From NCBI GenBank assembly GCA_963773765.1, contig CAVZCC010000003.1, positions 186,001-250,000 of the forward strand: DNA of 64,000 bases. Direction: 5' to 3'. Positions 7,664 to 15,922 of this stretch are shown piece after piece. The position numbers were made by a program, and so were the translations under genes. This DNA comes from CAVZCC01 sp963773765 (GTDB lineage: Bacteria; Actinomycetota; Acidimicrobiia; Acidimicrobiales; Microtrichaceae). The notes beneath the pieces are model-generated. The model had not been told where the DNA came from, did no database searches, and worked only from the letters and a program-made list of their open reading frames with translations. Each line of letters begins with the position of its first letter. The first letter of the stretch is position 1.

Positions 7664-8799
7664 CCGGGTCACTCACCTCGGTCGTCTCGGACAGCCACGT
7701 CGTGGTGTGCTGCGGCTCCGGTGGCGTGGGCAAGACGACCACCGCGGCGGTGATCGCCATGGAGGCGGCCCTGCGGGGACGGCGGGCGGTGGTCGTGACC
7801 ATCGACCCCGCCCGACGGCTGGCCGACGCGCTGGGCCTGGAGGGCCTGACCAACACACCGTCCGCGATCACGGGTCCGTGGTCGGGCGCGGACGGCACCG
7901 GGGGCGAGATGTACGCCCTCATGCTGGACACCAAGAGCACCTTCGACGGGCTCGTCCGCCGCTACTCGGCGGATCCGGACCAGGCCGAGCGGATCCTGGC
8001 CAACTCGTTCTACCGGAACATCTCCGGCGCGTTGTCCGGGACCCAGGAGTACATGGCCTCGGAGAAGCTCTACGAGTTGGCCGTGGAGGGCGACTACGAC
8101 CTGGTGGTGGTGGACACGCCGCCCACCCGCAACGCCCTGGACTTCCTCGACGCCCCCCAGCGGCTGGCCCACTTCCTGGACCACCGCCTGTACAAGGTGC
8201 TCATGACCCCCACCCGGGGCCTGGTGCGGGCCGCGAACGTGGCGGCCCAGGCGCTGGTGCGGGCGCTGTCCAAGGTGGTGGGCGCCGAGGTCATCGGCGA
8301 CGCCATCGCGTTCTTCCAGGCCTTCGAGGGCATGGAGCAGGGCTTCAAGGAACGGGCCGCCATGGTGGACGACCTGCTCTCGGACGACCGCACCGCGTTC
8401 GTCCTGGTGGCGTCGCCCAAGGCGGACACCGTGGCCGAGGCCGGCTACTTCGCCGACAAGCTGCACGAGAGCGGCATCAGCGTGCGCGGCCTCATCGTCA
8501 ACCGCATGCAGCCCCTGTTCGGTTCGGACCGGAGCACCCTCGCCGTCGGCCCCGAAGCGGCACGCGAGCGCGCCCGGACCCTGGCCGGCACCGCGCTGGG
8601 CGACCACTACACCTGCCTGGCCGACGCCCGGCAGCTGGCACGGGGCGAGGAGGAGCACCTGGCCGGCCTGGCCGACCGGGTCGCCCCCGCCCCGGTGGTG
8701 CGGGTCCCGGTGCAGCCCTTCGAGGTCAGCGACCTGGGGTCCCTGGCCGCGCTGGCCCGCCTCATGTTCGATTCCGGCGCCGCGGAAGGGCCGGGGTAG
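7660..8799 (+). CDS. ArsA-like anion-transport ATPase, second of pair
   Basis: A 379-residue ArsA-family ATPase. The Walker A CGSGGVGKTTTAAVIA lies near residues 18-33, the switch I region is VTIDPARRLADALGL, and the Walker B-like stretch is LVVVDTPPTRNALDFL. The GTG start overlaps the stop of the preceding gene (GTGA), a sign of translational coupling and matched production of the two subunits. Compared with the first gene it carries a longer central insertion with TRGLVRAANVAAQALV, a possible amphipathic membrane- or client-binding helix. It ends in a TAG at 8797-8799 that is also the first half of the -10 box of the next gene. Confidence 0.87.
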   Translation: MTGSLTSVVSDSHVVVCCGSGGVGKTTTAAVIAMEAALRGRRAVVVTIDPARRLADALGLEGLTNTPSAITGPWSGADGTGGEMYALMLDTKSTFDGLVRRYSADPDQAERILANSFYRNISGALSGTQEYMASEKLYELAVEGDYDLVVVDTPPTRNALDFLDAPQRLAHFLDHRLYKVLMTPTRGLVRAANVAAQALVRALSKVVGAEVIGDAIAFFQAFEGMEQGFKERAAMVDDLLSDDRTAFVLVASPKADTVAEAGYFADKLHESGISVRGLIVNRMQPLFGSDRSTLAVGPEAARERARTLAGTALGDHYTCLADARQLARGEEEHLAGLADRVAPAPVVRVPVQPFEVSDLGSLAALARLMFDSGAAEGPG

Positions 8800-8802
8800 C
8801 CT
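8797..8802 (+). promoter_or_regulatory. -10 box (TAGCCT) of receiver gene, overlaps upstream stop codon
   Basis: TAGCCT ends 7 nt before the GTG at 8810. Its TAG is the stop codon of the ArsA-like gene. Confidence 0.6.
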
Positions 8803-8809
8803 CGCCGCC

Positions 8810-9205
8810 GTGAGCACCGTGCTGATCGCCACCGACGCGGACGAGGTCTTCGACGAGGTCGACGCGGCCCTGGCCGGACCGGACACCACCATCGCCCGGG
8901 TCCACACCGGCGAGGCCGTGCTCCCCGCGGTCAAGGAGCTCGACCCGGACCTGGTGGTCCTGGACCTGCAGATCGGCAACATGGGCGGCATGGCCACCTG
9001 CATGGACCTCCGCCTGGAGGAGGGAGCGGGCCGGGTGGCCCCGCTGCGCATCCTCATGCTGCTGGACCGCCTGCCGGACGTGTTCCTGGCCCAGCGCTCC
9101 GGTGCCGACGGGTGGCTCATCAAGCCCATCGACGCCCTCCGCCTGCGCCGGGCGACCCACGCCATCATGGACGGCGGGACCTACACCGAAGGCCTGGCGA
9201 GCTGA
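8810..9205 (+). CDS. Stand-alone response-regulator receiver protein
   Basis: A 131-residue CheY-like receiver domain without an output domain. The phospho-acceptor Asp is in LVVLDLQIG (about residue 46), the Thr/Ser switch position falls in LRILMLLD, and the invariant Lys is in WLIKPID (about residue 105). Single-domain receivers work as phosphate sinks or by protein contact. No sensor kinase is nearby, so its partner is unknown. The gene begins with a leaderless GTG. Its last codons (GLAS-stop) are inside the first copy of the 23-bp tandem repeat that follows. Confidence 0.85.
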   Translation: MSTVLIATDADEVFDEVDAALAGPDTTIARVHTGEAVLPAVKELDPDLVVLDLQIGNMGGMATCMDLRLEEGAGRVAPLRILMLLDRLPDVFLAQRSGADGWLIKPIDALRLRRATHAIMDGGTYTEGLAS

Positions 9206-9256
9206 CACCGCGAGGCCTGGCGAGCTGACACCGCGAGGCCTGGCGAGCTGACACCC
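9191..9256 (+). repeat. Three tandem 23-bp direct repeats at a gene end
   Basis: Two full identical 23-bp units (9191-9213, 9214-9236) and a 20-base third copy (9237-9256), each starting GGCCTGGCGAGCTGACAC. The first copy contains the final codons and TGA stop of the receiver gene, so the 3' end of the gene has been duplicated twice into the untranslated region. Confidence 0.9.
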
Positions 9257-9302
9257 GGGCCCGCCCACCGCCATCGCATTACCGCCCGAACGGGGCTGAC
9301 GG

Positions 9303-9308
9303 TACGAT
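9303..9308 (+). promoter_or_regulatory. -10 box (TACGAT) of tRNA-Pro
   Basis: TACGAT lies 10 nt upstream of the mature tRNA 5' end. A TTACCG at 9279-9284 with an 18-bp spacer is a possible -35 element. Confidence 0.6.
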
Positions 9309-9318
9309 GGCCGCTCTT

Positions 9319-9395
9319 CGGGTGGTGGCGCAGTTTGGCAGCGCGCCTCGTTCGGGACGAGGAGGCCGGGAGTTCAAATCTCCCCCACCCGACCA
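9319..9395 (+). tRNA. tRNA-Pro (anticodon CGG)
   Basis: A 77-nt tRNA with encoded CCA. The acceptor stem pairs CGGGTGG (9319-9325) with CCACCCG (9385-9391); the anticodon stem is CCTCG/CGAGG around the loop TTCGGGA, giving anticodon CGG for codon CCG; the T arm reads CCGGGAGTTCAAATCTCCC. The bases fit bacterial proline tRNAs. It has its own -10 box and terminator, so it is a single-gene unit. Confidence 0.96.
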
Positions 9396-9400
9396 TCCAG

Positions 9401-9427
9401 GACACCCGGCCCCCAGGGCCGGGTGTC
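9401..9427 (+). terminator. Intrinsic terminator of tRNA-Pro
   Basis: A perfect 12-bp stem (GACACCCGGCCC / GGGCCGGGTGTC) with a 3-nt loop begins 5 nt after the tRNA CCA and is followed by GTGGTTTTC. Confidence 0.85.
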
Positions 9428-9503
9428 GTGGTTTTCGGCCGCTGCCGGAGTTTCTGGCCACGAACGATCAAGGTCGGTCCCGACCCGCGCCGATACGGAG
9501 TAT

Positions 9504-10001
9504 GTGGCCAGCGACACCATCGCCCGACCGGTCTCCGGACGCGGTCCCGCACGCCCGGGTCGACTCCTGGGCGCGCTCCTCGCCGTGCTGGCCGTGGTGT
9601 TCCTGGCCGGCACGCTCACCTCGTGCGAGAGCGACAAGGCCGAGCTCGACTCCGTGCGGCAGATGGTCAACGAGAGCCGCGCCGCGGCCGGACTGCCGGC
9701 GCTGCGGGAGAACGTCACACTGGACATCAAGGCCGACGCCTGGGCCCAGGGCATGCGTGACCAGTGCCGGATCTGGCACTCGAACCTGGCCGACGGTGCG
9801 CCGTCCAACTGGCAGAAGCTCGGTGAGAACGTGGGAATGGGCGGTTCCATCGCACAGGTCCACCAGGCCTACCTGAACTCCCCCGGGCACCGGGCGAACG
9901 TCATGGATCCGGCCTTCACCTCCATGGGCACCGCGGCGGTCTGGGGCACGTGCAAGGGGTACCGCACCGTGTTCACGGTCCACGTGTTCATGAAGGGCTG
10001 A
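9504..10001 (+). CDS. CAP/SCP-domain lipoprotein
   Basis: A secreted protein of about 165 residues. A short basic N-terminus and the hydrophobic run LLGALLAVLAVVFLAG are followed by a lipobox LTSC, so the mature protein should be a membrane-anchored lipoprotein. The rest is a CAP (cysteine-rich secretory/PR-1/YkwD) domain with GENVGMGG and NSPGHRANVMDP, the two core motifs including the conserved Glu and His. Bacterial CAP proteins are extracytoplasmic and of mostly unknown biochemical role. The GTG at 9504 was preferred over 9423 because it places the signal peptide correctly. Confidence 0.85.
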   Translation: MASDTIARPVSGRGPARPGRLLGALLAVLAVVFLAGTLTSCESDKAELDSVRQMVNESRAAAGLPALRENVTLDIKADAWAQGMRDQCRIWHSNLADGAPSNWQKLGENVGMGGSIAQVHQAYLNSPGHRANVMDPAFTSMGTAAVWGTCKGYRTVFTVHVFMKG

Positions 10002-10024
10002 CGGCAGCCCGCTCCTCCGGTCCG

Positions 10025-10030
10025 TAGAGT
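10025..10030 (+). promoter_or_regulatory. -10 box (TAGAGT) of MazG-like gene, leaderless
   Basis: TAGAGT ends 6 nt before the GTG at 10037. Confidence 0.6.
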
Positions 10031-10036
10031 CCTGCC

Positions 10037-10291
10037 GTGGAGATCGCGGCGTTCCAGCAGCTCATGGAGGACCTGTACGGCGAGGACGACCGCGCCCGGG
10101 GCATCCCCTCGACCGTGGCCTGGCTGTGCGAGGAGATGGGGGAGCTGGCCCAGGCGGTGCGCAAGGGCACCGTCGACGAGCAGCGCCACGAGCTGGGCGA
10201 CGTGCTGGCCTGGCTGGCGTCGCTGGCCAACCAACTGGGACTCTCCCTCGAGGACGCCGCCGACCGCTACGTGGTCGATCCGCCGCTCTGA
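10037..10291 (+). CDS. MazG-like nucleotide pyrophosphohydrolase
   Basis: An 84-residue all-alpha NTP pyrophosphohydrolase of the MazG/dUTPase-like group. It should hydrolyse a nucleoside triphosphate to monophosphate and pyrophosphate using magnesium. The metal ligands appear in the first helix as CEEMGELAQAV and in the second as RHELGDVLAWL (ExxE ... ExxD pattern). The tail LGLSLEDAADRY is typical of short MazG-like proteins. The natural substrate is unknown; a house-cleaning role is plausible. Confidence 0.82.
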   Translation: MEIAAFQQLMEDLYGEDDRARGIPSTVAWLCEEMGELAQAVRKGTVDEQRHELGDVLAWLASLANQLGLSLEDAADRYVVDPPL

Positions 10292-10304
10292 CGCCGTCCG
10301 CCCG

Positions 10305-10310
10305 TAGCGT
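10305..10310 (+). promoter_or_regulatory. -10 box (TAGCGT) of DUF1622 gene, near-leaderless
   Basis: TAGCGT ends 8 nt before the ATG at 10319. Confidence 0.55.
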
Positions 10311-10318
10311 CGTGGCCG

Positions 10319-10723
10319 ATGGCATTCGACGAGGTGGTCAGCGACGTCGTGAAGGTGGTGGAGGCCATCGGCGTGGTCACGCTGGTGGTGGGCGCCGTCG
10401 TCTCGCTGGCGGAGTACGTGCGCAACGTGGCCGACGCCACCGACCGGGTCGGTGCCTACGACGCGCTGCGCCGCCGCCTGGCCCGGGTGATCCTGCTGGG
10501 CCTGGAGATCCTGCTGCTGGCGGACATCATCCGGACGATCGTGGTGGACCAGACCCCGTCCAGCGTGCTGGTCCTGGGCGTGATCGTGGTGATCCGGATC
10601 GTGCTGAGCTTCTCGTTGCAGGTGGAGATCGAAGGCACCTGGCCCTGGTCCCGGTGGCGGGTCGGAGGCACGGCCGGGCCGACCGCACCCGGCGCTGCGG
10701 CCCCGCCACCGACCGAGTCCTGA
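10319..10723 (+). CDS. DUF1622 family membrane protein
   Basis: A 134-residue membrane protein recognised as DUF1622 by the central LGLEILLLADIIRTI helix. About three TM segments are visible: VVTLVVGAVVSLAEYV (residues about 19-34), ILLGLEILLLADII (about 60-73) and VLVLGVIVVIRIVLSF (about 86-101). No function is established for the family. Its TGA abuts the asd stop on the opposite strand in the palindrome TGATCA. Confidence 0.82.
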   Translation: MAFDEVVSDVVKVVEAIGVVTLVVGAVVSLAEYVRNVADATDRVGAYDALRRRLARVILLGLEILLLADIIRTIVVDQTPSSVLVLGVIVVIRIVLSFSLQVEIEGTWPWSRWRVGGTAGPTAPGAAAPPPTES

Positions 10724-11762
10724 TCAGTCCCGGCGCCGGAGGAGCTCCTCGGCGATCTGGATGGCGTTGAGCGCGGCGCCCTTGCGCAGGTTGTCGTTGG
10801 ACACGAACAGCGCCAGGCCGTGCTCCACCGACGTGTCGCGACGGATGCGGCCCACGTAGGACGGATCCCGGCCCGCGGCCAGGAGCGGCGTGGGGATGTC
10901 GGTCACGACCACGCCCGGGGCCGCGGCCAGGAGCTCCCGGGCCCGGTCCGGGCTGAGGTCCCGTTCGAACTCGGCGTTGATGGACAGCGAGTGGCCGGTG
11001 AACACCGGGACCCGCACGCAGGTACCGGACACCCGCAGGTCGGGCAGCTCCAGGATCTTGCGGCTCTCGTTGCGGAGCTTCTGCTCCTCGTCGGTCTCCT
11101 CGGAGCCGTCATCCACCACGTTGCCGGCCAGGGGCAGCACGTCGAACGCGATGGTGCGGGCGAACTTGTCCGGCGGCGGGAACGTGACCGCCTCGCCGTC
11201 GTAGGTGAGCTCGGGGCCCTTGTCACCGACCGCGGCCACCTGGCCCGCCAGTTCCTCCACCCCGGCCAGGCCGGCGCCGGACACGGCCTGGTAGGTGCTG
11301 ACGACCAGGCGGGTGAGGCCCGCCTCCACCGCCAGCGGCTTGAGCACCGGCATGGCCGCCATGGTGGTGCAGTTGGGGTTGGCCACGATGCCGCGGGGCA
11401 GGTCGTCCAGGGCGTGGGGGTTGACCTCCGCCACCACCAGGGGGACGGTCGGGTCCATCCGCCAGGCCGAGGAGTTGTCGATGACCGTGGCGCCGGCGCC
11501 GGCCACCCGGTCGGCATACTCGCGGGAGCTGGTCGCCCCGGCGGAGAACAGGGCGATGTCCAGGCCGGCGAAGTCCGCGGTGGCGGTGTCCTCGACCGTC
11601 ACCTCGGTGTCCCGCCACCGCGAGGACGGACCCGGCGGAGCGGGCGGAGGCGAAGTAGCGGATGGATGCCACGGGGAAGTCCCGTTCGGCCAGGAGGGTG
11701 CGCATCACGCCGCCGACCTGCCCGGTTGCGCCGAACACACCGACGTTGAGGGGGGAAGCCAT
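10724..11762 (-). CDS. asd: Aspartate-semialdehyde dehydrogenase (frameshifted in this sequence)
   Basis: Asd reduces aspartyl phosphate to aspartate semialdehyde with NADPH, the branch step to lysine/diaminopimelate, threonine and methionine. The N-terminal Rossmann motif NVGVFGATGQVGG and the catalytic-cysteine segment IVANPNCTTMAAM are present, as is the later STYQAVSGAG motif. One extra base near 11620 splits the protein after SARSAGSVL. Removing it joins the frames into a full-length enzyme of about 345 residues. The ATG at 11762 sits 8 nt below a TAGCCT box, so it is probably leaderless. lysC, the preceding pathway enzyme, lies 1.3 kb away on the same strand. Confidence 0.92.
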
Positions 11763-12995
11763 GGGGTCCAAGGCTACCGGCGGCCCCGGCGCCGACCCCA
11801 GCGGATACCGGCGAGACTGGACCATCGACCGCCTCCCCGACCCCGCCCTGGCCGAGGTTCCCGACGTCCCCCTCGGCATCTACCTCCACGTGCCGTTCTG
11901 CATCCGGCGGTGTGGCTACTGCGCCTTCGTGACCTACGCCGAGGGCGAGGTCGGTGACCCCGACGCCCATGCCCGCTGGTCCCGGGCCGCGGTCCGGGAG
12001 GTGGCCCTGGCCGACCGGGTGCTGGGCCGGGACCGGCCACCGCTCACCAGCGTGTTCGTGGGCGGCGGCACCCCCACCATGCTGGACCCGGCGGTGCTGG
12101 CGCCGGTCCTGGAGGCGGTCCGGGACCGGTTCGACACGGGCCGCCGACCTGGAGGTGACCGTCGAGGCCAACCCCGACGGTCTCCGGCCCGGCCAGCTGC
12201 AGGCCCTCCGACGACCTCGGTGCCACCCGGATGTCGTTCGGGATGCAGAGCGCCGTCGCCGCGGGTCCTGGAGCTGCTCGACCGGACCCACGACCCCGAA
12301 CGGGCACCGGCCGCGGTCGCCGAGGCCCGGGCCGCCGGCTTCGGCCACGTCAGCCTCGACCTCATCTACGGCACCCCCGGCGAACGGCCGCAGGACTGGC
12401 AACGCACCGTCGACACCGCGCTGGCGTGCGACGTCGACCACCTCAGTCGCGTACGCCCTCGGCGTGGAGGACGGCACCAAGCTGGCGGCCCGGGTCCGTC
12501 GGGGTGAGCTCCCGGCCCGCCGCGGCGACGAGGCCGCGGAGCGCTACGAGGTGATGGACGTCCGGTGCAGCGGCGCCGGGCTGGACTGGTACGAGATCTC
12601 CAACTGGGCCACCGGCCCCGGTGCCCGGTGCCGGCACAACCTCCTGTACTGGCGGAACCACCACTGGTGGGGCGTCGGACCGGGTGCCCACTCCCACGTC
12701 GGCGGGGTCCGGTGGTGGAACCACGCCGGGCTGGACCAGTGGCAGGACGCCCTGGCCACCGGCGACTCCCCCGCCGCCGGCCGCGAGGTGCTCGACCGCG
12801 GCCCAGCGTCGCCTGGAAGGGGTGCTGGTGGGCATCCGCCTGGCCGAGGGACTGGACCTGGACGCGACGGACCGTCGGGACGCCCTCCCGTCGCTGGTGG
12901 ACGACGGCCTGGTGCGACTGGACGACGACCGCGTCGTGCTGACCCGCCCCGGCCGCCTCCTGGCCGACCTGGTGGTCCGCCGCCTCACCGCCTGA
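11761..12995 (+). CDS. hemW: Radical SAM coproporphyrinogen/heme chaperone HemW (several frameshifts)
   Basis: HemW is a radical SAM protein related to HemN but acting as a heme chaperone. The cluster motif CIRRCGYC (CxxxCxxC) follows IYLHVPF, and later blocks VFVGGGTPT, VTVEANPDG, VSLDLIYGTPG and YEISNWA are all present. The gene is broken by five single-base insertions near 12140, 12208, 12262, 12446 and 12800; with them removed the product is about 410 residues and complete. The ATG at 11761 overlaps the asd start codon on the other strand inside CCATGG. Such a density of lesions in an otherwise perfectly conserved protein points to sequence error, not decay. Confidence 0.85.
11771..11776 (-). 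promoter_or_regulatory. -10 box (TAGCCT) of asd, leaderless
   Basis: On the minus strand TAGCCT ends 8 nt before the asd ATG; it lies inside the first codons of hemW on the other strand. Confidence 0.55.
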
Positions 12996-13030
12996 GGTCG
13001 GCCCGGCGGCCGGGCCTCGTCGTGCCGACC
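12996..13030. terminator. Bidirectional hairpin between hemW and lysC
   Basis: GGTCGGC (12996-13002) pairs with GCCGACC (13024-13030) around an inner GCCCGGC/GGCCGGGC hairpin in the 37-bp gap of two convergent genes. No T-run is present. Confidence 0.55.
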
Positions 13031-13032
13031 GC

Positions 13033-14258
13033 TCAGAAGGTGGTCTGGTCCAGCTCGTAGGCGTCGTGCAGGACCTGCACGGCCCGGTCGGCGTCGTCCT
13101 CGCCGATCACGCAGCTGATGCGGATGGCCGACGTGGAGATCATCTCGATGTTGATGCCGTTGTCCGCCAGCGTCCTCGAACATGGTGGCGGCCACCCCGG
13201 GGTTGGACTTCATGCCCGCACCGATCACGCTGACCTTGGCGATGTGGTGGTCCGAGAGCACCTTCTGCGCCCCCACTGCGGCGGCCTGGCCCTCGCACAC
13301 GGCCAGGGCCTCGTCCAGCTGCGTGTGGGGCACCGTGAAGGAGATGTCGGTGACGCCGCCCTCGGACACGTTCTGCACGATCATGTCCACGTTGATGTCG
13401 GCATCGGCCAGCTGGCGGAACAGCCCGGCCGCCACGCCCGGGCGGTCCGGCACGCCCGACACCGTGACCTTGGCCTCGGACAGGTCGTGCACGACGGCCC
13501 GGATCAGCGCTGCTTCCATGTCGGGATCCTCCTCGGTGACCCAGGTGCCCGGCTCCCAGGTGAACGCGGACCGGACGTGCAACGGCACGCGGTGGCGGTG
13601 GGCGTACTCCACGGACCGCATGGCCGGCTTCGGGCAGCCGGCCGCGGTCATCTCCAGCATCTCGTCGAAGGAGATGCGGTGCATGCGGCGGGCCTCGGGC
13701 ACGACCCGGGGGTCCGTGGTGAACACACCCGTGACGTCGGTGTAGAGCTCGCAGGCGTCCGCGTCCAGGGCCCGGGCCAGGGCCACCGCGGTGGTGTCGG
13801 AACCGCCGCGGCCCAGGAAGGTCACGTCGTTGTCGGTGGACACGCCCTGTGCGCCCGCCACCACCGGCACCCGTCCCGCGTCCACCGCGGCGCGGATCCG
13901 GTCGGCCCGCACATCCACGATCTTGGCGTTCATGTGGTTGGTGTCGGTGACGAAGCCGGCCTGGCTGCCGGTGTAGCTCTCCGACTGGCACGCCCCGGTC
14001 GTGGAGCGCCATGGAGACCAGGGCGATGGCCTTGCGCTCACCGGCGGTGATCAGCATGTCCATCTCCCGGCCGGGCCGGAGCGTGGAGACGTCGTTGGCC
14101 AGGCGCAACAGCTCGTCGGTCTCCTTGCCCATGGCGGACACCACGAGCACCACGTCGTCGCCCCGCTTGCGGCAGCGGGCCACGTGGTCGGCCACCTCAC
14201 GGATGCGCTCGGGATCGCCGACGGAGGTGCCGCCGAACTTCTGGACGAGGAGGGCCAC
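13033..14258 (-). CDS. lysC: Aspartate kinase (two frameshifts)
   Basis: Phosphorylates aspartate at the head of the aspartate family pathway. The N-terminal VQKFGGTSVGDPERI, the FLGRGGSDTTAVALA active-site loop and VEYAHRHRVPLHVRS are diagnostic. Two ACT regulatory domains follow (VSGVPDRPGVAAGLF and VIGAGMKSNPGVAATMF), where lysine and/or threonine normally feed back. Single extra bases near 13170 and 13994 break the frame; the rejoined protein has about 408 residues, the usual length. The GTG start lies 8 nt below TACCGT at 14267-14272. Internal starts that make the separate beta subunit in some actinobacteria cannot be judged. Confidence 0.93.
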
Positions 14259-14266
14259 GGCTGCTC

Positions 14267-14272
14267 ACGGTA
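14267..14272 (-). promoter_or_regulatory. -10 box (TACCGT) of lysC, leaderless
   Basis: Minus-strand TACCGT ends 8 nt before the GTG start of lysC. Confidence 0.55.
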
Positions 14273-14338
14273 CACCGGGCCCTGAGAGCCCTTGAAGCAG
14301 GCCCGGCGCCCGATCACGGCCCCGTGCCCGGCCTTGGC

Positions 14339-14344
14339 TACTCT
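14339..14344 (+). promoter_or_regulatory. -10 box (TACTCT) of cyclophilin gene, near-leaderless
   Basis: TACTCT ends 8 nt before the GTG at 14353. Confidence 0.55.
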
Positions 14345-14352
14345 GCCCCGCC

Positions 14353-15213
14353 GTGGGGACCAACGCAGACAAGCACGCACGCCAGAAGGAGGGCCGCAAC
14401 GCCCGCCTCGAGCAGGCCCGCAAGCAGATGGCATCGACCTCGCGGCGCCGCCGGGTGGTGTCCGCCATCGGCGTCCTGCTCGGCGTCGCCGTGATCATCG
14501 GCGGCGTCGTCATCCTGACCAGTGGCGACGAGCCCGTCCCCGGCGACGGATCGACCACCACGACCGCCGGCGACCAGAGCAGCACCACGGTCGCCAGCGG
14601 CGACGCCGCGGACCTCCCGGCCCCCCCGGAGGGCATCACGCTGGACCAGGAGACCCCGTGCCCGCCGGCGGAGGGCTCGGCCAAGCGGGTGCAGACCTTC
14701 GCCGGGCCGCCCCCCACCTGCATCGACCCCGACGCCACCTACACCGCCACCTTCACGACCTCCAAGGGTGACTTCACCGCGACGCTGGACCCGCAACGGG
14801 CTCCCGTGACCGTGAACAACTTCGTGGTGCTCAGCCGGTACCACTTCTACGACGGCGTGCCGTTCCACCGGATCGTCCCCGGGTTCGTGATCCAGGGCGG
14901 CGACGGCGACGGCGAACCGTGGGGCAACAACGAGCTGGGCTACGAGATCCAGGACGAGCTCCCGGCCGGACCGGAGGAGTACACCGACTACTCCCTGGCC
15001 ATGGCCAACTCCGGCCCGAACACCAACGGCAGCCAGTTCTTCGTGGTCCTCCCCGGCGGCGGCGCCCAGCTGAACCCGGCCAACTACTCCCTGTTCGGCC
15101 AGGTCACCGAGGGGACCGACGTGGTGGATGCGATCGGTGCGCTCGGCAACGCCGAACAGGAGCCCACCGAGGCCGTGGTGGTGGAGAAGGTCACCATCAC
15201 CGAGACCAAGTAG
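14353..15213 (+). CDS. Membrane-anchored cyclophilin-type peptidyl-prolyl isomerase
   Basis: A 286-residue protein with a basic cytoplasmic N-terminus, one TM helix (VVSAIGVLLGVAVIIGGVVI, residues about 37-56), a Thr/Ser-rich linker, and an extracytoplasmic cyclophilin domain from about residue 130. Core motifs are NNFVVLSRYHFYDGVPFHRI, GFVIQGGD, and NTNGSQFFVVL, with the catalytic Arg in FHRI present. It should catalyse cis-trans isomerisation of X-Pro bonds in exported proteins. Similar PpiB-like proteins are standard in actinobacteria. Confidence 0.9.
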   Translation: MGTNADKHARQKEGRNARLEQARKQMASTSRRRRVVSAIGVLLGVAVIIGGVVILTSGDEPVPGDGSTTTTAGDQSSTTVASGDAADLPAPPEGITLDQETPCPPAEGSAKRVQTFAGPPPTCIDPDATYTATFTTSKGDFTATLDPQRAPVTVNNFVVLSRYHFYDGVPFHRIVPGFVIQGGDGDGEPWGNNELGYEIQDELPAGPEEYTDYSLAMANSGPNTNGSQFFVVLPGGGAQLNPANYSLFGQVTEGTDVVDAIGALGNAEQEPTEAVVVEKVTITETK

Positions 15214-15235
15214 GCGGTCGGGCCCGGACCCTGCC

Positions 15236-15922
15236 TCAGTCCGCCTGCAGGACCGGGTTCAGCACCGGGGGCAGGGCGGACAGCTCCGACCGGTGGCCGT
15301 CGATGAACACGTGCACGTCGCCCGCGCCCTCCACCCGCCACTCCCCCGACGGCGAGTGGATCAGCGCGGTGGCCTCGTCGATGCCCACCACCACCAGCCC
15401 GGCCCGGGCCAACTGCACCGTGCGGTGCCACTTCTCCGGTGACCACTGGTTGTAGCGGGGGATGACCGTCATGGTCGTGATCAGGTCCAGGCCGACCGTG
15501 TAGGCGCCACCCCGGCTGTCCACCATGTGGCTGCACGAGCACCGACGCCCCCTCCGCGGAGGCCGCCACCACCGCCCCGGCCCGCCACGCCCCCACCATG
15601 GCGTCGAGCAGGGGCGTGTCCTTGAGCACCGACCGGAGGTGCATCGGCGAGCCCCCGGGATGTAGATGGCGGACGCCGCGGCAGCCACCTCGGCCGGGGC
15701 GGGCTCCAGGGCATCGGCCCGGCGGTACACGTCCAGGACCCGCACGCCCACGCCCAGGTCCCCGAACCAGGCCTCGGCCCGGGCGATGGCCGCGGCCGGG
15801 TTCTCGTAGGCCAGCGCCGACGGCAGGACCAGGACCTCCGACGAACCCTGCACCAGGCCGGCGTCGAAGGTGCACCCGTCGGTCCACTCCAGGCCACCCA
15901 CCAGCGCCAGTGTTCCGTTCAT
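15236..15922 (-). CDS. Peptidase S51 / type 1 glutamine-amidotransferase-like protein (frameshifted)
   Basis: About 225 residues with the cyanophycinase/dipeptidase E fold: LALVGGLEW start, AIYIPGGSPMHLRSV turn (in a shifted frame), a nucleophile elbow and MVDSRGGAYTVGLDL. The family's serine normally lies in a SAGA elbow; here the reconstructed sequence reads SAEGAS, which may be a sequence error or a real change. Frameshifts lie near 15535 and 15660. The C-terminal part (GLVVVGIDEATAL) carries the conserved Asp-Glu. It overlaps the methyltransferase start by 4 nt (ATGA). The substrate is unknown; it need not be cyanophycin. Confidence 0.7.
   Translation of the reverse strand: MNGTLALVGGLEWTDGCTFDAGLVQGSSEVLVLPSALAYENPAAAIARAEAWFGDLGVGVRVLDVYRRADALEPAPAEVAAAASAIYIPGARRCTSGRCSRTRPCSTPWWGRGGPGRWWRPPRRGRRCSCSHMVDSRGGAYTVGLDLITTMTVIPRYNQWSPEKWHRTVQLARAGLVVVGIDEATALIHSPSGEWRVEGAGDVHVFIDGHRSELSALPPVLNPVLQAD

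Noticed and set aside
11605..14000. asd, hemW and lysC as true pseudogenes
   Set aside because: All parts are conserved and the genes are essential; single extra bases are better explained as sequence errors.
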